This document shows positions 1-9,134 of a DNA stretch of 42,225 nt, in pieces (position 1 is the first letter of the stretch; every line of letters starts with the position of its first letter). The notes beneath the pieces are model-generated. The model was not told the origin of the DNA. It was given only the letters and a program-made list of their open reading frames with translations, and did not search any database. This DNA is from an uncultured Oscillospiraceae bacterium. GTDB lineage: Bacteria > Bacillota > Clostridia > Oscillospirales > Oscillospiraceae. The position numbers and the translations under genes are program-made. The stretch is taken from contig CATLHC010000020.1 of the NCBI GenBank assembly GCA_949948775.1, forward strand, positions 1-42,225. The letters run 5' to 3'.

Positions 1-1504
1 GCAGCGCCGCCTGGTGGTTGGTCTTGCATACCAGCACCCCGGCCTCCGCCAGCTTCTGCCGCTGGACGCTGACGTTTTGCAGATCGGCATCGGTGCCCAG
101 CACGGAGGCCACAAAGACCAGCTCCCGGCCCAACCCCCTGGCCTGCTCCTGGGCCCTGCGGATATCGGGCAGCACATAGCCCACCGGATCCATGTGCCCC
201 GGAGGGGTGAGGATAAAGTCCAGCAGGATCACGGCCGTTTCCGGGTCGGCAGCCTCCCGGGAGATGGCGGGACGGCGGACGCCGGGGTCGATAGCGGGAT
301 GGGGACGGCCCAGGGTGAACTCCTCCTCGCCATAGTCAATGCAGGTGTTTTTCACGCTGACCTGGGAATCGGGAAGCTGCCACTCCGGGCGCAGGGCGAT
401 ATTGGAATACACCTCCCCCACCTTGGGGATCAGAGTGTGCATTGCCTCGTCCATGAAGGTGCCGCCGCTGAATGCGCCCCGGACATATTTCTGCTCCTTC
501 GCCAGCAGTGCCACCGCCTGAGCGGCACGGGCGGCGATCTCCTCGTCCGTGTCCAGCCGGTAAGTTTGACCCGTGAGAGCAAGACACTTCTGGGCGCAGT
601 CGTCCAGGTCACGCGCCCAGATGGCCCCGGCCCCCTCTACGGTGGTCTGGTCGCAGCTCATAAACAGGGTCACCACCGGCTTTTTACACCGGGTAATGCG
701 CTCCAGCAGCCCCGGCAGCACCTGATCCCCGATGCGCCGGGCGATGAGGGCGATGTACTTGGTCTCGGGGTCGGCCTCCAGCGCGTCGATGCCCATGTGC
801 ATCATAATGCCGCCCACCTCGTTCTTCAGGTCGTTGCCCCCGGTGCCGATGGTCTGGGACACCCCGGTGCCTGCTTCGTGGAGGATGGCCGCCACGTGCT
901 GGATGCCCACGCCGGAGGCCCCGCAGATGCCAAAAGGCCCCCGGTTGTTGATACTGGCCAGCACCAGCGCAGCGCCGTTGATGTTGGCAACGCCGCAGTC
1001 CGGCCCCATGCACAGCAGGCCCTTTTTCCGGGCCAGCTCCTTCATCTCCCGCTCCTCGGACAACGGCACGTTGTTGCTGAACACCACGCAGTGCAGCCCC
1101 GCATTCAGAGCCCGCTTCACTTCACCCAGGGCGTACTCCCCCGGCACGGCGATGGAACACAGGTTGGCCCTGGGGCAGCCCTCCGCCGCGGCCTTGATGG
1201 TGGGGTAGCTGGTCTCTGTCTCCTCCTCGTCCACCGGGGCAAGGCTGGCCTCCACCTCCGCCACGGCCCGGTCAAAAGCCTCCTGGGACTCCGCCCGGGC
1301 GGCAATGATGTAGCAGCTCCCGTCGCAGGCGTTCAGTTCCTCGGTCAGCAGGCCGACGCTCTCCAGCACATCCTTGCCGGGGGCGGTGGCCATTCCGGCA
1401 CAGCCGATCTCGACGCCCGGCTGCTCATTGAGTACGCTGGAGGCCAGCAAGGTTTCCAGGGAGTCCACATACCGGCCCCGCTCGATCTTCACAAACACTT
1501 CCAT
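1..1504 (-). CDS. fdrA: FdrA family protein (AllF-like), partial
   Basis: This FdrA-type protein resembles the CoA-binding/ligase superfamily (succinyl-CoA synthetase alpha-like fold). In E. coli, FdrA acts with YlbE and YlbF in oxamate carbamoyl transfer at the end of allantoin breakdown. About 501 codons are present and the C-terminus lies beyond the left edge. The start ATG at 1504 follows AGGAGG by 8 nt. Visible landmarks are the N-terminal MEVFVKIERG, a glycine-rich NNVPLSEE/MGPDCGVANING stretch near residues 140-170, and a GICGASGVG nucleotide-binding-like loop after it. It lies 3 nt downstream of the DUF1116 gene, the same adjacency as fdrA-ylbE in E. coli. The family call is firm. The reaction here is inference, because no allantoin genes are in the window. 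Confidence 0.85.
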   Translation of the reverse strand, partial: MEVFVKIERGRYVDSLETLLASSVLNEQPGVEIGCAGMATAPGKDVLESVGLLTEELNACDGSCYIIAARAESQEAFDRAVAEVEASLAPVDEEETETSYPTIKAAAEGCPRANLCSIAVPGEYALGEVKRALNAGLHCVVFSNNVPLSEEREMKELARKKGLLCMGPDCGVANINGAALVLASINNRGPFGICGASGVGIQHVAAILHEAGTGVSQTIGTGGNDLKNEVGGIMMHMGIDALEADPETKYIALIARRIGDQVLPGLLERITRCKKPVVTLFMSCDQTTVEGAGAIWARDLDDCAQKCLALTGQTYRLDTDEEIAARAAQAVALLAKEQKYVRGAFSGGTFMDEAMHTLIPKVGEVYSNIALRPEWQLPDSQVSVKNTCIDYGEEEFTLGRPHPAIDPGVRRPAISREAADPETAVILLDFILTPPGHMDPVGYVLPDIRRAQEQARGLGRELVFVASVLGTDADLQNVSVQRQKLAEAGVLVCKTNHQAAL

Positions 1505-1507
1505 GCC

Positions 1508-2773
1508 TTATCCCTCCTGTTCCGCCTGGGCCAGCGCCTCTTTATGGATGGCCCGCAGGGCGTCTTTGAAGCATTCCAAGGGCAGCTCCGCCGCCCCCGC
1601 GCCGCCCTGTCCGCCTTTTTTCAGTGCCGAGCCGCCGTGGCTGATGGGCAGGATGTTCAGGCCCACGATCTTCCGGGCGTCCAGCCCCACGGGGAAGCCC
1701 TTGAAGTCGTCCCAGGGGATGGGGGCGAAGGTATGTTCCCCCAGGGACACCGCCCGGGCCTTCTCCGTTCGGCTCCTGGCCTCGGCGATGGTGGAGCCGG
1801 TCATGCGCAGATAGGCGGGGCCGGCGATGGCGGACATACCGCCCAGGCCGTACACCTCGGTGACACAGCTGTCCCCCAGATAGCCCAGCAGATCCGCCTC
1901 GGTGTAGGAGGGGTTGAGGAAAGTGCCCTGGATGACGGGAGCCTGGGTGGTGTACCAGCGGTTGCCTGTCCCGGCCAGCTGGATGCCAAACTCCACGCCG
2001 TTGCCCGCCATACCCGCCACCACGGTGGACAGGGGGATCTTCTTGATGGACTCGGTGATGCTCTCTACCCCGGCCATCATGGGATGGAGGAAGAAACGGT
2101 CGTTGGCGGCGAAGTGCCGGATCATCTCGTCCCGCTGGGGGTCCGGGTCGTCCAGCATCCAGGGGATCACCTGGAGGGCCAGGCACATGGAGGCGGCGGG
2201 CTGGCGGTTGTGGTTCTCGTCCCCCATGCCCGCCGTCTTGGCCAGCACGGTGATCAGGTCGATGCCGCCGCTCTTGCGCACCGCCCGGCCCAGGGCGGTG
2301 CCAAAGTGGTCCCGGAACCAGCTCAGGTCTCGCTCCACATCCTCGTCGTAGAAGCCCCAGCGCAGGCATTTGGGGTTGGGGCCGGGGTGGATGGGGGCAT
2401 ACCCCTTGCCGCCGTACACCCGATCCTCCGCCACCATTACCGGCATACTGGCGGACACCACCATGCAGGCGGCGCAGCCGCACTGGTGGTTCTGGGCGGG
2501 CTCCACGGTGATCTCGCCCCGGAGCACCATCTCCCAGGCGTCCTCCTTTGTTTTTGCCAGCCCCTCGTGGACCACAGCGCCGCAGATGGACGTGCGGATG
2601 GGCGGGGTGATCCGCTCCACCGGCAGGGGCGGGCCGGGAACTAAAACCGTGTTTTTGGACATGCCCGGGATCACGTCGATGGCCGGCTGCACATCCGTCC
2701 ACACCGGACGGGCCTTTGTTAAAATCTCCACCGCCTTGGCGTTGGCGGCGTTGACCTTCTGTTCAATGGTCAT
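1508..2773 (-). CDS. DUF1116 protein (YlbE/AllG-like)
   Basis: A 421-residue cytosolic protein of the DUF1116 family. The E. coli member YlbE (AllG) works with FdrA in oxamate carbamoyltransferase activity. Visible features are a Cys-rich HQCGCAACM segment about 100 residues in, a GMGDENHNR motif mid-protein (a good catalytic candidate) and GNGVEFGIQLAG further on. A GTG at 2782 overlaps the upstream stop codon, but AGGAG sits 8 nt from the ATG at 2773 and overlaps that GTG, so 2773 is preferred. It is tightly packed between the hydrolase gene and fdrA, so the three are surely cotranscribed. The specific substrate is unknown. Confidence 0.85.
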   Translation of the reverse strand: MTIEQKVNAANAKAVEILTKARPVWTDVQPAIDVIPGMSKNTVLVPGPPLPVERITPPIRTSICGAVVHEGLAKTKEDAWEMVLRGEITVEPAQNHQCGCAACMVVSASMPVMVAEDRVYGGKGYAPIHPGPNPKCLRWGFYDEDVERDLSWFRDHFGTALGRAVRKSGGIDLITVLAKTAGMGDENHNRQPAASMCLALQVIPWMLDDPDPQRDEMIRHFAANDRFFLHPMMAGVESITESIKKIPLSTVVAGMAGNGVEFGIQLAGTGNRWYTTQAPVIQGTFLNPSYTEADLLGYLGDSCVTEVYGLGGMSAIAGPAYLRMTGSTIAEARSRTEKARAVSLGEHTFAPIPWDDFKGFPVGLDARKIVGLNILPISHGGSALKKGGQGGAGAAELPLECFKDALRAIHKEALAQAEQEG

Positions 2774-2778
2774 AGCAC

Positions 2779-3729
2779 TCACTCCTCGTTCTTATGGTCA
2801 GCCAGCATATCCGCCATCGCGCGGATACGCTGCTCCAAAACAGTTTGGACGAAGGGATTTACCACGTCGGCGTCAAAGCCGTGGTACGATCCCTCGATGA
2901 TATTCACTTTCACCGGGACGCCCGCTTCACGCAGCCTTTCCCCGTAGGCTGTCCCCTCGTCCCGCAGCAAGTCGATGCCCTGGGGTTCGACGTAGGCCGG
3001 AGGCAAGCGGGAAAAATCTCCGGCCCGCAGGGGGACGGCGTGGCCCTCCGGTCCTTGGATGCCGTTTTTGAGATATCCGCTCCACATCTGGGCGTTGGCC
3101 CGCTTCGTCCACACCGTGCCGCTGTATCGCTCTGTGGAGGGGTACTTTTCGCTGCGGTCGTCCAACGCCGGGTAGACCAGCACTTGGCCGCAGGGGATCG
3201 GTTTCCCCTTGTCCCGGAGCTGCTGAGCCAGCCCCGCCGCCAGCGCGCCCCCGGCGCTCTCGCCGTACAGCAGGGCGCAGCCGTCCAGATGAAACTCGGT
3301 CCCCCGTTCTCCCATGGCCGTCCACACGGTTCGGCAGTCCTGGAGGGGGATGGGATAGGGGTGCTCCGGCAAGAGGCGGTACTCTGGCAAGAACACCCGG
3401 ACACGCAGCTTTTGGGCGTATACCGCTGCCAGCTCCAGCGCCGGGGTCTCCAATGGGAGATAGAAGCCGCCGCCGTGGCAGTACAGCATCCCCGGCAATG
3501 GGCTGTTGTCCTCCGGTTCCACCACGAAGCACTCGACGGATTCCCCATCTTTGAAGAAAACGGAAACCGCACGGAAGGAGATGCTCTCGGGCGGAGTCCA
3601 GGCCCGGGTTGCCCGGCGCAGATTTTGCGCCACCATGCGCACCATGGGGGCCAAGGCGGGGTTGCCAAAGTCGATGCCGCCTAGGCTCGCCGGCTTTTTC
3701 AACTCCGGACGGTAGGGGTATTGGGGCAT
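2779..3729 (-). CDS. alpha/beta hydrolase (acetyl-esterase/HSL type)
   Basis: A 316-residue alpha/beta-hydrolase fold esterase of the hormone-sensitive-lipase/Aes group. It shows the oxyanion-hole motif HGGG (in YCHGGGFY), the nucleophile elbow GESAGG, and a late YHGFDADV segment carrying the catalytic His. The acidic residue is probably in the stretch before it. No signal peptide is seen, so it acts in the cytosol on a small ester or a lactone-like intermediate. The ATG at 3729 has GGAGG 8 nt upstream and is preferred over a TTG at 3744. It lies between the GlxR-like reductase and DUF1116. It may remove an acyl group from the imported substrate, but that is inference. Confidence 0.85.
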   Translation of the reverse strand: MPQYPYRPELKKPASLGGIDFGNPALAPMVRMVAQNLRRATRAWTPPESISFRAVSVFFKDGESVECFVVEPEDNSPLPGMLYCHGGGFYLPLETPALELAAVYAQKLRVRVFLPEYRLLPEHPYPIPLQDCRTVWTAMGERGTEFHLDGCALLYGESAGGALAAGLAQQLRDKGKPIPCGQVLVYPALDDRSEKYPSTERYSGTVWTKRANAQMWSGYLKNGIQGPEGHAVPLRAGDFSRLPPAYVEPQGIDLLRDEGTAYGERLREAGVPVKVNIIEGSYHGFDADVVNPFVQTVLEQRIRAMADMLADHKNEE

Positions 3730-3792
3730 ATTCGCCACCTCCAAAAAGAGGCCGTTGCCGCCCGTGGGGAGCGGCAGCGGCCTCCCGCTGTG

Positions 3793-4677
3793 TTATCGGC
3801 CGATCTGGATACCGGTGAGGTGCTCATAATACTGGACGATGGCGCTGTGATCCTTCTGGCCACCACCATTATTATGGAGCCACTGGAAAATTTCCTGCAC
3901 CGCAGCAGTAAACGGTACAGGACAGCCCACGGAGTGGGCGCAGTCCAACGCGTTGTTCAGGTCCTTGATGTGCAAATCAATCTTGAAGCCGGGCTTGTCG
4001 TTGCCCTCGATCATCATGGGGGCCTTGGCGTTCATGACGGTGGAGCCGGCCAGACCGCCCCGGATGGCCTCAAACACCAGCTGGGGGTCCACGCCCGCCT
4101 TCTGGGCCAGGGTCAGGGCCTCCGCCAGGGCCTGGATGTTGCAGGCCACGATGATCTGGTTGGCTAGCTTCGTGGTGTTGCCCGCGCCCACGTCGCCGCA
4201 GCGGACCACGGAGCCGCCCATGGTGTCCAGCAGGGGCTTGAACTTGTCAAAGACCTCCTGCCTGCCGCCCACCATGAAGGACAGGGTGCCGTCGATGGCC
4301 TTGGGCTCGCCGCCGGACACGGGGGCGTCCAGCATCTCGATGTCCTTCTTGCTGAGCTCCGCGGCGATCTCCTTGGAGGCCACAGGATTGATGGAGCTCA
4401 TGTCGATGAAGGTGGCGCCGGGCTTCATGAAGGAGGCCACGCCGCCCTCGCCCAGCATGACGCTCTTGACATGGGGGGAGTTGGGGAGCATAGTCATGAC
4501 CACGTCGCAGGTCTCGCCGATCTCCTGGTTGGAAGCGGCCTTGGCGCCCGCAGCCACCACCTCGTCCACGGCGGCCTTGTTCAGATCGCTGACCAGCAGG
4601 TCGGTGTAGCCGCCCTTGAGGATGTTCTTCGCCATGGGCTTGCCCATGATGCCCAGGCCAATCAAACCGATTTTCAT
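3793..4677 (-). CDS. garR: 2-hydroxy-3-oxopropionate reductase (tartronate semialdehyde reductase)
   Basis: A 294-residue member of the beta-hydroxyacid dehydrogenase family, close to GarR/GlxR, which reduces tartronate semialdehyde to D-glycerate with NAD(P)H. It shows the N-terminal Rossmann motif GLGIMGKPMAKN, the substrate-binding DAPVSGG (about residues 117-123) and the catalytic lysine in GNTTKLANQ near residue 170. Length is typical of the family. The start at 4677 follows AGGAG at 11 nt. In E. coli the paralogue glxR belongs to the allantoin regulon along with fdrA and ylbE, so this neighbourhood repeats part of that set. Related 3-hydroxyisobutyrate dehydrogenase activity cannot be excluded. 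Confidence 0.9.
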   Translation of the reverse strand: MKIGLIGLGIMGKPMAKNILKGGYTDLLVSDLNKAAVDEVVAAGAKAASNQEIGETCDVVMTMLPNSPHVKSVMLGEGGVASFMKPGATFIDMSSINPVASKEIAAELSKKDIEMLDAPVSGGEPKAIDGTLSFMVGGRQEVFDKFKPLLDTMGGSVVRCGDVGAGNTTKLANQIIVACNIQALAEALTLAQKAGVDPQLVFEAIRGGLAGSTVMNAKAPMMIEGNDKPGFKIDLHIKDLNNALDCAHSVGCPVPFTAAVQEIFQWLHNNGGGQKDHSAIVQYYEHLTGIQIGR

Positions 4678-4694
4678 AATAAACGCACTCCTTT

Positions 4695-6638
4695 TTATTC
4701 GATGATGATGGCTTCGTACTCGTTCAGCTCGTTGAGCCGGACGGTCAAACTGTCCTTATTGGTTTCGCATAACACCTTGCCGCCGTTGAGAGCTCGGGCG
4801 ATCTTTCCCGCCAACCCCGGCAGCTCCAGCCGGATATCCCGCACTGGCACGGGCGGGAACCAACGGTTGGCAAAGCAACCCGTGCCATTGACCATCTGTG
4901 CCAGCACCGCGTCCTCTTTTTTTGCCAGGGTCAGTTCAACCATGGGAGAGAGACCGGGAGCCAGCTCCGGCAGGTCGCAGAGAGAGAGCAGCACGTCCTG
5001 CATCAGGTTTAAGGTGTTTTGCCAGCCCTGATTGAAGTAAAACGCACCCACTCCCCAGGGGATGTAGACGCTCCGACCCGTGCCGTATGGATGGACAGTG
5101 ACGCCGGGATGGTCGGTGACCTCGGTGTAATAGCACCGCTCCGGCGGGCCGTAGGGATGCTCGGGGATGAGGCGGAGATACCGTTGTGTGCCCTCCTCGA
5201 ACTCCGCCATTTGCAGCTCCGGGCCGATGGGGAGGATGGGAGCCTCCACACAGCGGGGGAACGCCGCTTTGTCCTCTTCCCGCACCTCGAAGGTGGAGGA
5301 CATCAGCCCCGTTTTTCGCTCTCCTAGGGCTTTGATCCCCAGGCAGCTCGGCCCCGTTGTGTCTCCGGAGGCGATCACCGTGCCGCCCTCCCGGGTGAAG
5401 CCGTCCAGCAGCGCCCCCAGGTCCTCCGACAGCTTGCCCACGCCACCCAGGATGGCCACCTTTTTGTTTTGCAGCTTCTCCGCCGACAGGTCAGGCAGCT
5501 TCACCTCGTCGAAGGGGATGTGGCACTCCGTCAGGGCCTGAACCCAGCCGTCCGCCTCCGGAGCGTTCAAGGCCATACCACCCTTGCGGATCACTACTAC
5601 TTCCGACGCGGAGGTAAGGCCGCAGAACAGGTCCTCGTGCTCTTTGTGGAACTGAAACACCCGCCTGGTGGGAGCCAGGGCAGACACGTCCCGGTGGTTG
5701 TCCAGCCGCCCCATGAGGTACAGGCTCAGCTTTCCGCCATTGGCCAGGTTCTGCCACTGGCGCAAGGCCATCAATGCCGGGGATACAGAGCTGTCCCGGT
5801 ATCGGAAGCTCATGAAGTCCACACTGGCGCTATCCACTGTCCGGCTCCAACCGCCGTTGGAGCGGACGTTGGAGGACGCCCCATACAGCCAGGGGCCCCG
5901 TCCGATGTCCGTATTGCATTCGGTGCGGGTGTAGTCGAAGCCGTTCACTGCCAGCTCCGGGTTCAGCTCCTTCATAAAGCGGTACTGCTTCATCTTATTA
6001 GCCTGGATCTGCTTGGTCTGGAAGCCCAGGTACTTCATAAAGCCGGGGTCCCGCATCCCGCCCGTGGGGACCTCCTGCCCGGTGGCTTCCTTGTAGGCGC
6101 TCCGGCACCGTTCGCACAGGCAGGGGCCGTACCGCTCCCCGCTGTAGCCGGTGACAAAGGCCCCGCTCATGTTGAAGAAGATGCCATCGAAGGGGAACTG
6201 GGTGATCAACTCCCGCAGGATGTCGTAGACGCCCTCCTGGGCGTAACCGCTGCCAGGACAGGTTTGCACATCTCCGTTGCAGTTGACGATCTCCCCCTGA
6301 GCCGTACGGAAAGCCCAATCCGGGTGGGCCTCATACAGAGGATAGCGCACCTTGGAAAAGTCCGTCCGGGCAACGACCCGTAGCCCCGCCTTGTGGCACT
6401 CGTCCAGTAAGGCGCGGAGGCTGTCCCCGTGGAGGTACTCGCTTTTGGTGTGGCAGGGGACCTGGGTGTCATAGCTGGCGATGATGCCGGCGGCGTTCAC
6501 CATCACCACTGTGGCCCCGAAGTCCTTCACATCCCGAACGTACCGCTTGGCATCAAGGTCCGCCATGTCGGTCTCCCGGAAGTTGGTCTGGATCATCCGC
6601 CAGGGATAGCCCTCCCACCAATGCTTGCTTTCGCTCAT
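4695..6638 (-). CDS. GHL6-like putative glycoside hydrolase
   Basis: A 647-residue cytosolic protein that resembles the hypothetical glycosyl hydrolase 6 (GHL6) group: a TIM-barrel domain over roughly residues 1-340, then a beta-galactosidase-trimerisation-like or glutamine-amidotransferase-like domain. Barrel landmarks are the opening WWEGYPWRMIQTNFRE, VARTDFSK, DGIFFNMSG (strand-end acidic position) and VNGFDYTRTE. A CLCERCRSAY Cys motif near residue 180 is typical of these proteins. The C-terminal part has GGVGKLSED and GTGRSVYIPWG, as in barrel-associated trimerisation domains. No signal peptide is seen. The gene lies 9 bp from the dehydrogenase stop codon. Substrate and even hydrolase activity are unproven. 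Confidence 0.7.
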   Translation of the reverse strand: MSESKHWWEGYPWRMIQTNFRETDMADLDAKRYVRDVKDFGATVVMVNAAGIIASYDTQVPCHTKSEYLHGDSLRALLDECHKAGLRVVARTDFSKVRYPLYEAHPDWAFRTAQGEIVNCNGDVQTCPGSGYAQEGVYDILRELITQFPFDGIFFNMSGAFVTGYSGERYGPCLCERCRSAYKEATGQEVPTGGMRDPGFMKYLGFQTKQIQANKMKQYRFMKELNPELAVNGFDYTRTECNTDIGRGPWLYGASSNVRSNGGWSRTVDSASVDFMSFRYRDSSVSPALMALRQWQNLANGGKLSLYLMGRLDNHRDVSALAPTRRVFQFHKEHEDLFCGLTSASEVVVIRKGGMALNAPEADGWVQALTECHIPFDEVKLPDLSAEKLQNKKVAILGGVGKLSEDLGALLDGFTREGGTVIASGDTTGPSCLGIKALGERKTGLMSSTFEVREEDKAAFPRCVEAPILPIGPELQMAEFEEGTQRYLRLIPEHPYGPPERCYYTEVTDHPGVTVHPYGTGRSVYIPWGVGAFYFNQGWQNTLNLMQDVLLSLCDLPELAPGLSPMVELTLAKKEDAVLAQMVNGTGCFANRWFPPVPVRDIRLELPGLAGKIARALNGGKVLCETNKDSLTVRLNELNEYEAIIIE

Positions 6639-6647
6639 GGCTCCACC

Positions 6648-7661
6648 TCAGTATTTGGCCGTATACCGCTCCCCGGTGTACAGGCTCTTTTCCGTAATGC
6701 GGTTGACGAAAGGAGTGCCCTCCCGGTAGGCCGCCACGTTTTGGATGGCGTAGTCCAGCATCCGAACCTCCCGGTCCGGCAGGGAAGGGGTACAGTGGGG
6801 AGTGATGATGACGTTCTCCATGTCCCACAGGGGGCTGTCCTCCGGCAAGGGCTCCACCTCGAAGGTGTCCAGCCCGGCGCCGCCGATCTCCCCGCTCTGG
6901 AGGGCGGCGATGAGGGCTTTCTCGTCCACCACCTTGCCCCGGGCCATGTTCACCAGGAAGGCGGTGGGCTTCATGGCCCGGAACTGCTCCGCCCCCATCA
7001 TGTGGAAGGTCTGGTCGTTCAGCTCGATGCACAGCACCACATAGTCGCACCGGGCCAGCAGTTCGGTGAGCTTGTCCCCGTCCTCGGCGCCGTAGACCTC
7101 ATCCACGTTTTCCTTCTGACCCCGGCGGCGGTCCCAACCCAGGACAGTCATGTTATACACTTTGGCCAACCGGGCCATCTCCATGCCGTTCTTGCCCAAA
7201 CCGATGATGCCCATGGTCCTCCCAAAGATGCCCACTTTCTGGGCATAGTCCCGGTTGGCTGCCCATCTGTGGTTTTGCTGGGCCTTGAACAGCATGGGCA
7301 GCTCATAGGTCAGCGCCTCCAGGAACAGCATGGCGTGCTGCGCCAGGGCAGGAGCGGACCGGCCTGACGAGCTAGTGAGGATGATTCCACGTTGAAAGAC
7401 CTCTGGGCGGGCGGAACGGTCCAGTCCGGCGTGGCAGCAGTGGATCCATCTCAGGTCCTCCCCGGCCAGGATGGAGTCATCCAGATCGCCGTTCAGGATA
7501 GCCACGTCGGCAGTTTTGGCGTACTGGGCGATCTGCTCTTTGGCGCCGGGGGCGTAGGGCATGACATAGTTCACCTTGGCTGGGGCCAGGGCGGCGAAGA
7601 GCCTTTCCAGACCCGGCTTGGTGGCAGCCACGGTGACAAGGGCTTCTTTGATTTCCGGCAT
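6648..7661 (-). CDS. D-2-hydroxyacid dehydrogenase (NAD-binding)
   Basis: A 337-residue D-isomer-specific 2-hydroxyacid dehydrogenase, likely a glyoxylate/hydroxypyruvate-type reductase. The NAD-binding domain has GIIGLGKNGMEMA and a following acidic/basic DRRR. The catalytic set is visible: Arg in NMARGKVVDE, Glu in FEVEPLP and His in ITPHC. An upstream ATG at 7769 would add 36 unlikely residues. The ATG at 7661 has AAGGAG about 8 nt before it and starts the conserved fold. It is the first gene of the minus-strand catabolic operon, divergent from the AraC regulator. Placed with GlxR, it suggests handling of C2-C3 hydroxyacids. Confidence 0.87.
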   Translation of the reverse strand: MPEIKEALVTVAATKPGLERLFAALAPAKVNYVMPYAPGAKEQIAQYAKTADVAILNGDLDDSILAGEDLRWIHCCHAGLDRSARPEVFQRGIILTSSSGRSAPALAQHAMLFLEALTYELPMLFKAQQNHRWAANRDYAQKVGIFGRTMGIIGLGKNGMEMARLAKVYNMTVLGWDRRRGQKENVDEVYGAEDGDKLTELLARCDYVVLCIELNDQTFHMMGAEQFRAMKPTAFLVNMARGKVVDEKALIAALQSGEIGGAGLDTFEVEPLPEDSPLWDMENVIITPHCTPSLPDREVRMLDYAIQNVAAYREGTPFVNRITEKSLYTGERYTAKY

Positions 7662-7858
7662 AAAAAACACTCCTTCGACATCGTTTTCCGTGTCATATAC
7701 TGTCTCTATTATAGAAGATTTTATCATCTCACGATATTCACATTTTTGCTTTTTTATCTCCAAATCCACTTTAATTTTAGAAAAATCAATTTTACATACA
7801 AAAACGCGAAATAGTGTATTATAATGATGGTATCAATCTTTGACTGGGGGGGAGCGGA
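7662..7858. promoter_or_regulatory. AT-rich divergent promoter region between operon and AraC gene
   Basis: This 197-bp AT-rich stretch separates the divergent dehydrogenase operon and AraC gene. A perfect -10 hexamer TATAAT faces left (plus coordinates 7708-7713) and another faces right (7820-7825). Neither has a good -35 box, which is usual for activator-dependent promoters. The regulator gene has a strong GGGGGGAG ribosome site. AraC-type operators are expected in 7714-7819, but no clear repeat was found by eye. Confidence 0.55.
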
Positions 7859-9091
7859 ATGTCCCTGGACGCAACAGCTATTGACAGCCGCCTTGCCTTT
7901 TTTGGTGAACTCCTATCCTGCCATACCCGGTTTTATCTATGGAGCTATGATTCGGAAGGAAGCCTTTTGGGCACAAATTGCCCTGATTTAGTTTTGAACA
8001 AAATATTTCAAAAGAGCGCCTGCTACAACAAAATGATGGAGAACGCCAGTTTGAGTGAGCTACCCATCATTATGAGCATTCCCTTCGGGCTTATGTGGGC
8101 TGCGGCTTTTGAGCGGGATGGGGGTGAGTTGGTACGCATCCATCTTCTGGGTCCCGTCTTTACCACGGAGCCTACTATGTCCGATTTTTACCACAACCTT
8201 AGCGATAGCGGTATTTCTTCCCACTGGCGGCCAAAACTGATCCGCATTTTACAGCGTGTGCCGGTAATCACTTATACAGCCTTTTCCCAGCAAGCGGTGA
8301 TGCTTCACTACTGCGTCACTGGAGAGAAAATCATCACTACCGATATCACGTTTCAACATCTTGGAGCATCCTCTGCCTCGTCCCTTCCATCCGCCGACAA
8401 TGAGCGCCGCTCAGACCGCACCAGACTTTATATGGCTGAACAGGCTATGCTCCACATGATCCGGGAAGGCAACCTCGATTACGAAGATGCGCTCCACACC
8501 ACCTCAAACACTTCCAGCCAGAGCAGCCAAAATTTGTCCGGCAGCGCACTTCAAAAAGCGAAGGTGTCCCGAATCATCTTTACCACCTTGTGTTCCCGGG
8601 CTGCCATGGAGGGTGGCGTATCCCCGGAGGTAGCCTACACCCGGGCGGACAATTATGTGCAGGACATTGTCAACGCGAAAACTGTTACAGAGGTATCAAG
8701 CATTGGTAAAAGCTTGTATGAAGATTTTGTCCAACTGGTCCACAAGCAGAGAACCAATCTGAAATACAGCAAGCCCGTCCAGAATTGCTGCGACTACATC
8801 GAAAACCATCTGGGCGATCCTATCAGCATCTCTCTGCTGGCCCAACGGATCGGTTATTCCGACTACTACCTCTCCCGTAAGTTCAAGGCAGAGACAGGGG
8901 ACAGCATCGGTGACTATATCAAATTCGTGAAAATCGAGCGGGCCAAGCTGCTTCTGGCTACCACCCAGATGAGCATCCAATCCATCTCGGATTCCCTGGG
9001 TTTTGGCACCCGGAATTTCTTTTCCGAAACCTTCCGAAAAATAGCCGGGATGCCCCCGGCCGCCTACCGGAAGCAGCATCAATACCTGTGA
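7859..9091 (+). CDS. AraC family transcriptional regulator
   Basis: A 410-residue regulator with the two-helix-turn-helix AraC/XylS DNA-binding domain at the C-terminus (last ~100 residues). ISLLAQRIGYSDYYLSRKFK forms the first HTH, SIQSISDSLGFG the second, and PPAAYRKQ closes the domain. The N-terminal ~300 residues are a sensor-like region of a type frequent in gut Clostridia that I do not recognise; it has no transmembrane segment. It sits between, and is divergent from, the left catabolic operon and convergent with the SDR/VOC group. It probably activates one or both in response to the glycoside or a breakdown product. The start is set by GGGGGGAG 4-5 nt upstream. Confidence 0.9.
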   Translation: MSLDATAIDSRLAFFGELLSCHTRFYLWSYDSEGSLLGTNCPDLVLNKIFQKSACYNKMMENASLSELPIIMSIPFGLMWAAAFERDGGELVRIHLLGPVFTTEPTMSDFYHNLSDSGISSHWRPKLIRILQRVPVITYTAFSQQAVMLHYCVTGEKIITTDITFQHLGASSASSLPSADNERRSDRTRLYMAEQAMLHMIREGNLDYEDALHTTSNTSSQSSQNLSGSALQKAKVSRIIFTTLCSRAAMEGGVSPEVAYTRADNYVQDIVNAKTVTEVSSIGKSLYEDFVQLVHKQRTNLKYSKPVQNCCDYIENHLGDPISISLLAQRIGYSDYYLSRKFKAETGDSIGDYIKFVKIERAKLLLATTQMSIQSISDSLGFGTRNFFSETFRKIAGMPPAAYRKQHQYL

Positions 9092-9100
9092 AAGCCGCAT

Positions 9101-9130
9101 AACGCCCCCGTCTGCGTGGACGGGGGCGTT
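9101..9130. terminator. GC-rich hairpin between convergent genes
   Basis: A perfect 12-bp stem (AACGCCCCCGTC, six-base loop, complementary arm) lies between the AraC stop at 9091 and the SDR stop at 9135. There is no U-tract on either strand, so it would act as a weak or factor-assisted bidirectional terminator, or as a 3'-end stabiliser. Confidence 0.6.
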
Positions 9131-9134
9131 GATG

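Noticed and set aside
14-2644. An 876-codon plus-strand open frame
   Set aside because: It is antisense to the well-supported FdrA and DUF1116 genes, has no ribosome site and shows no domain. It exists because GC-rich DNA has few stop codons.
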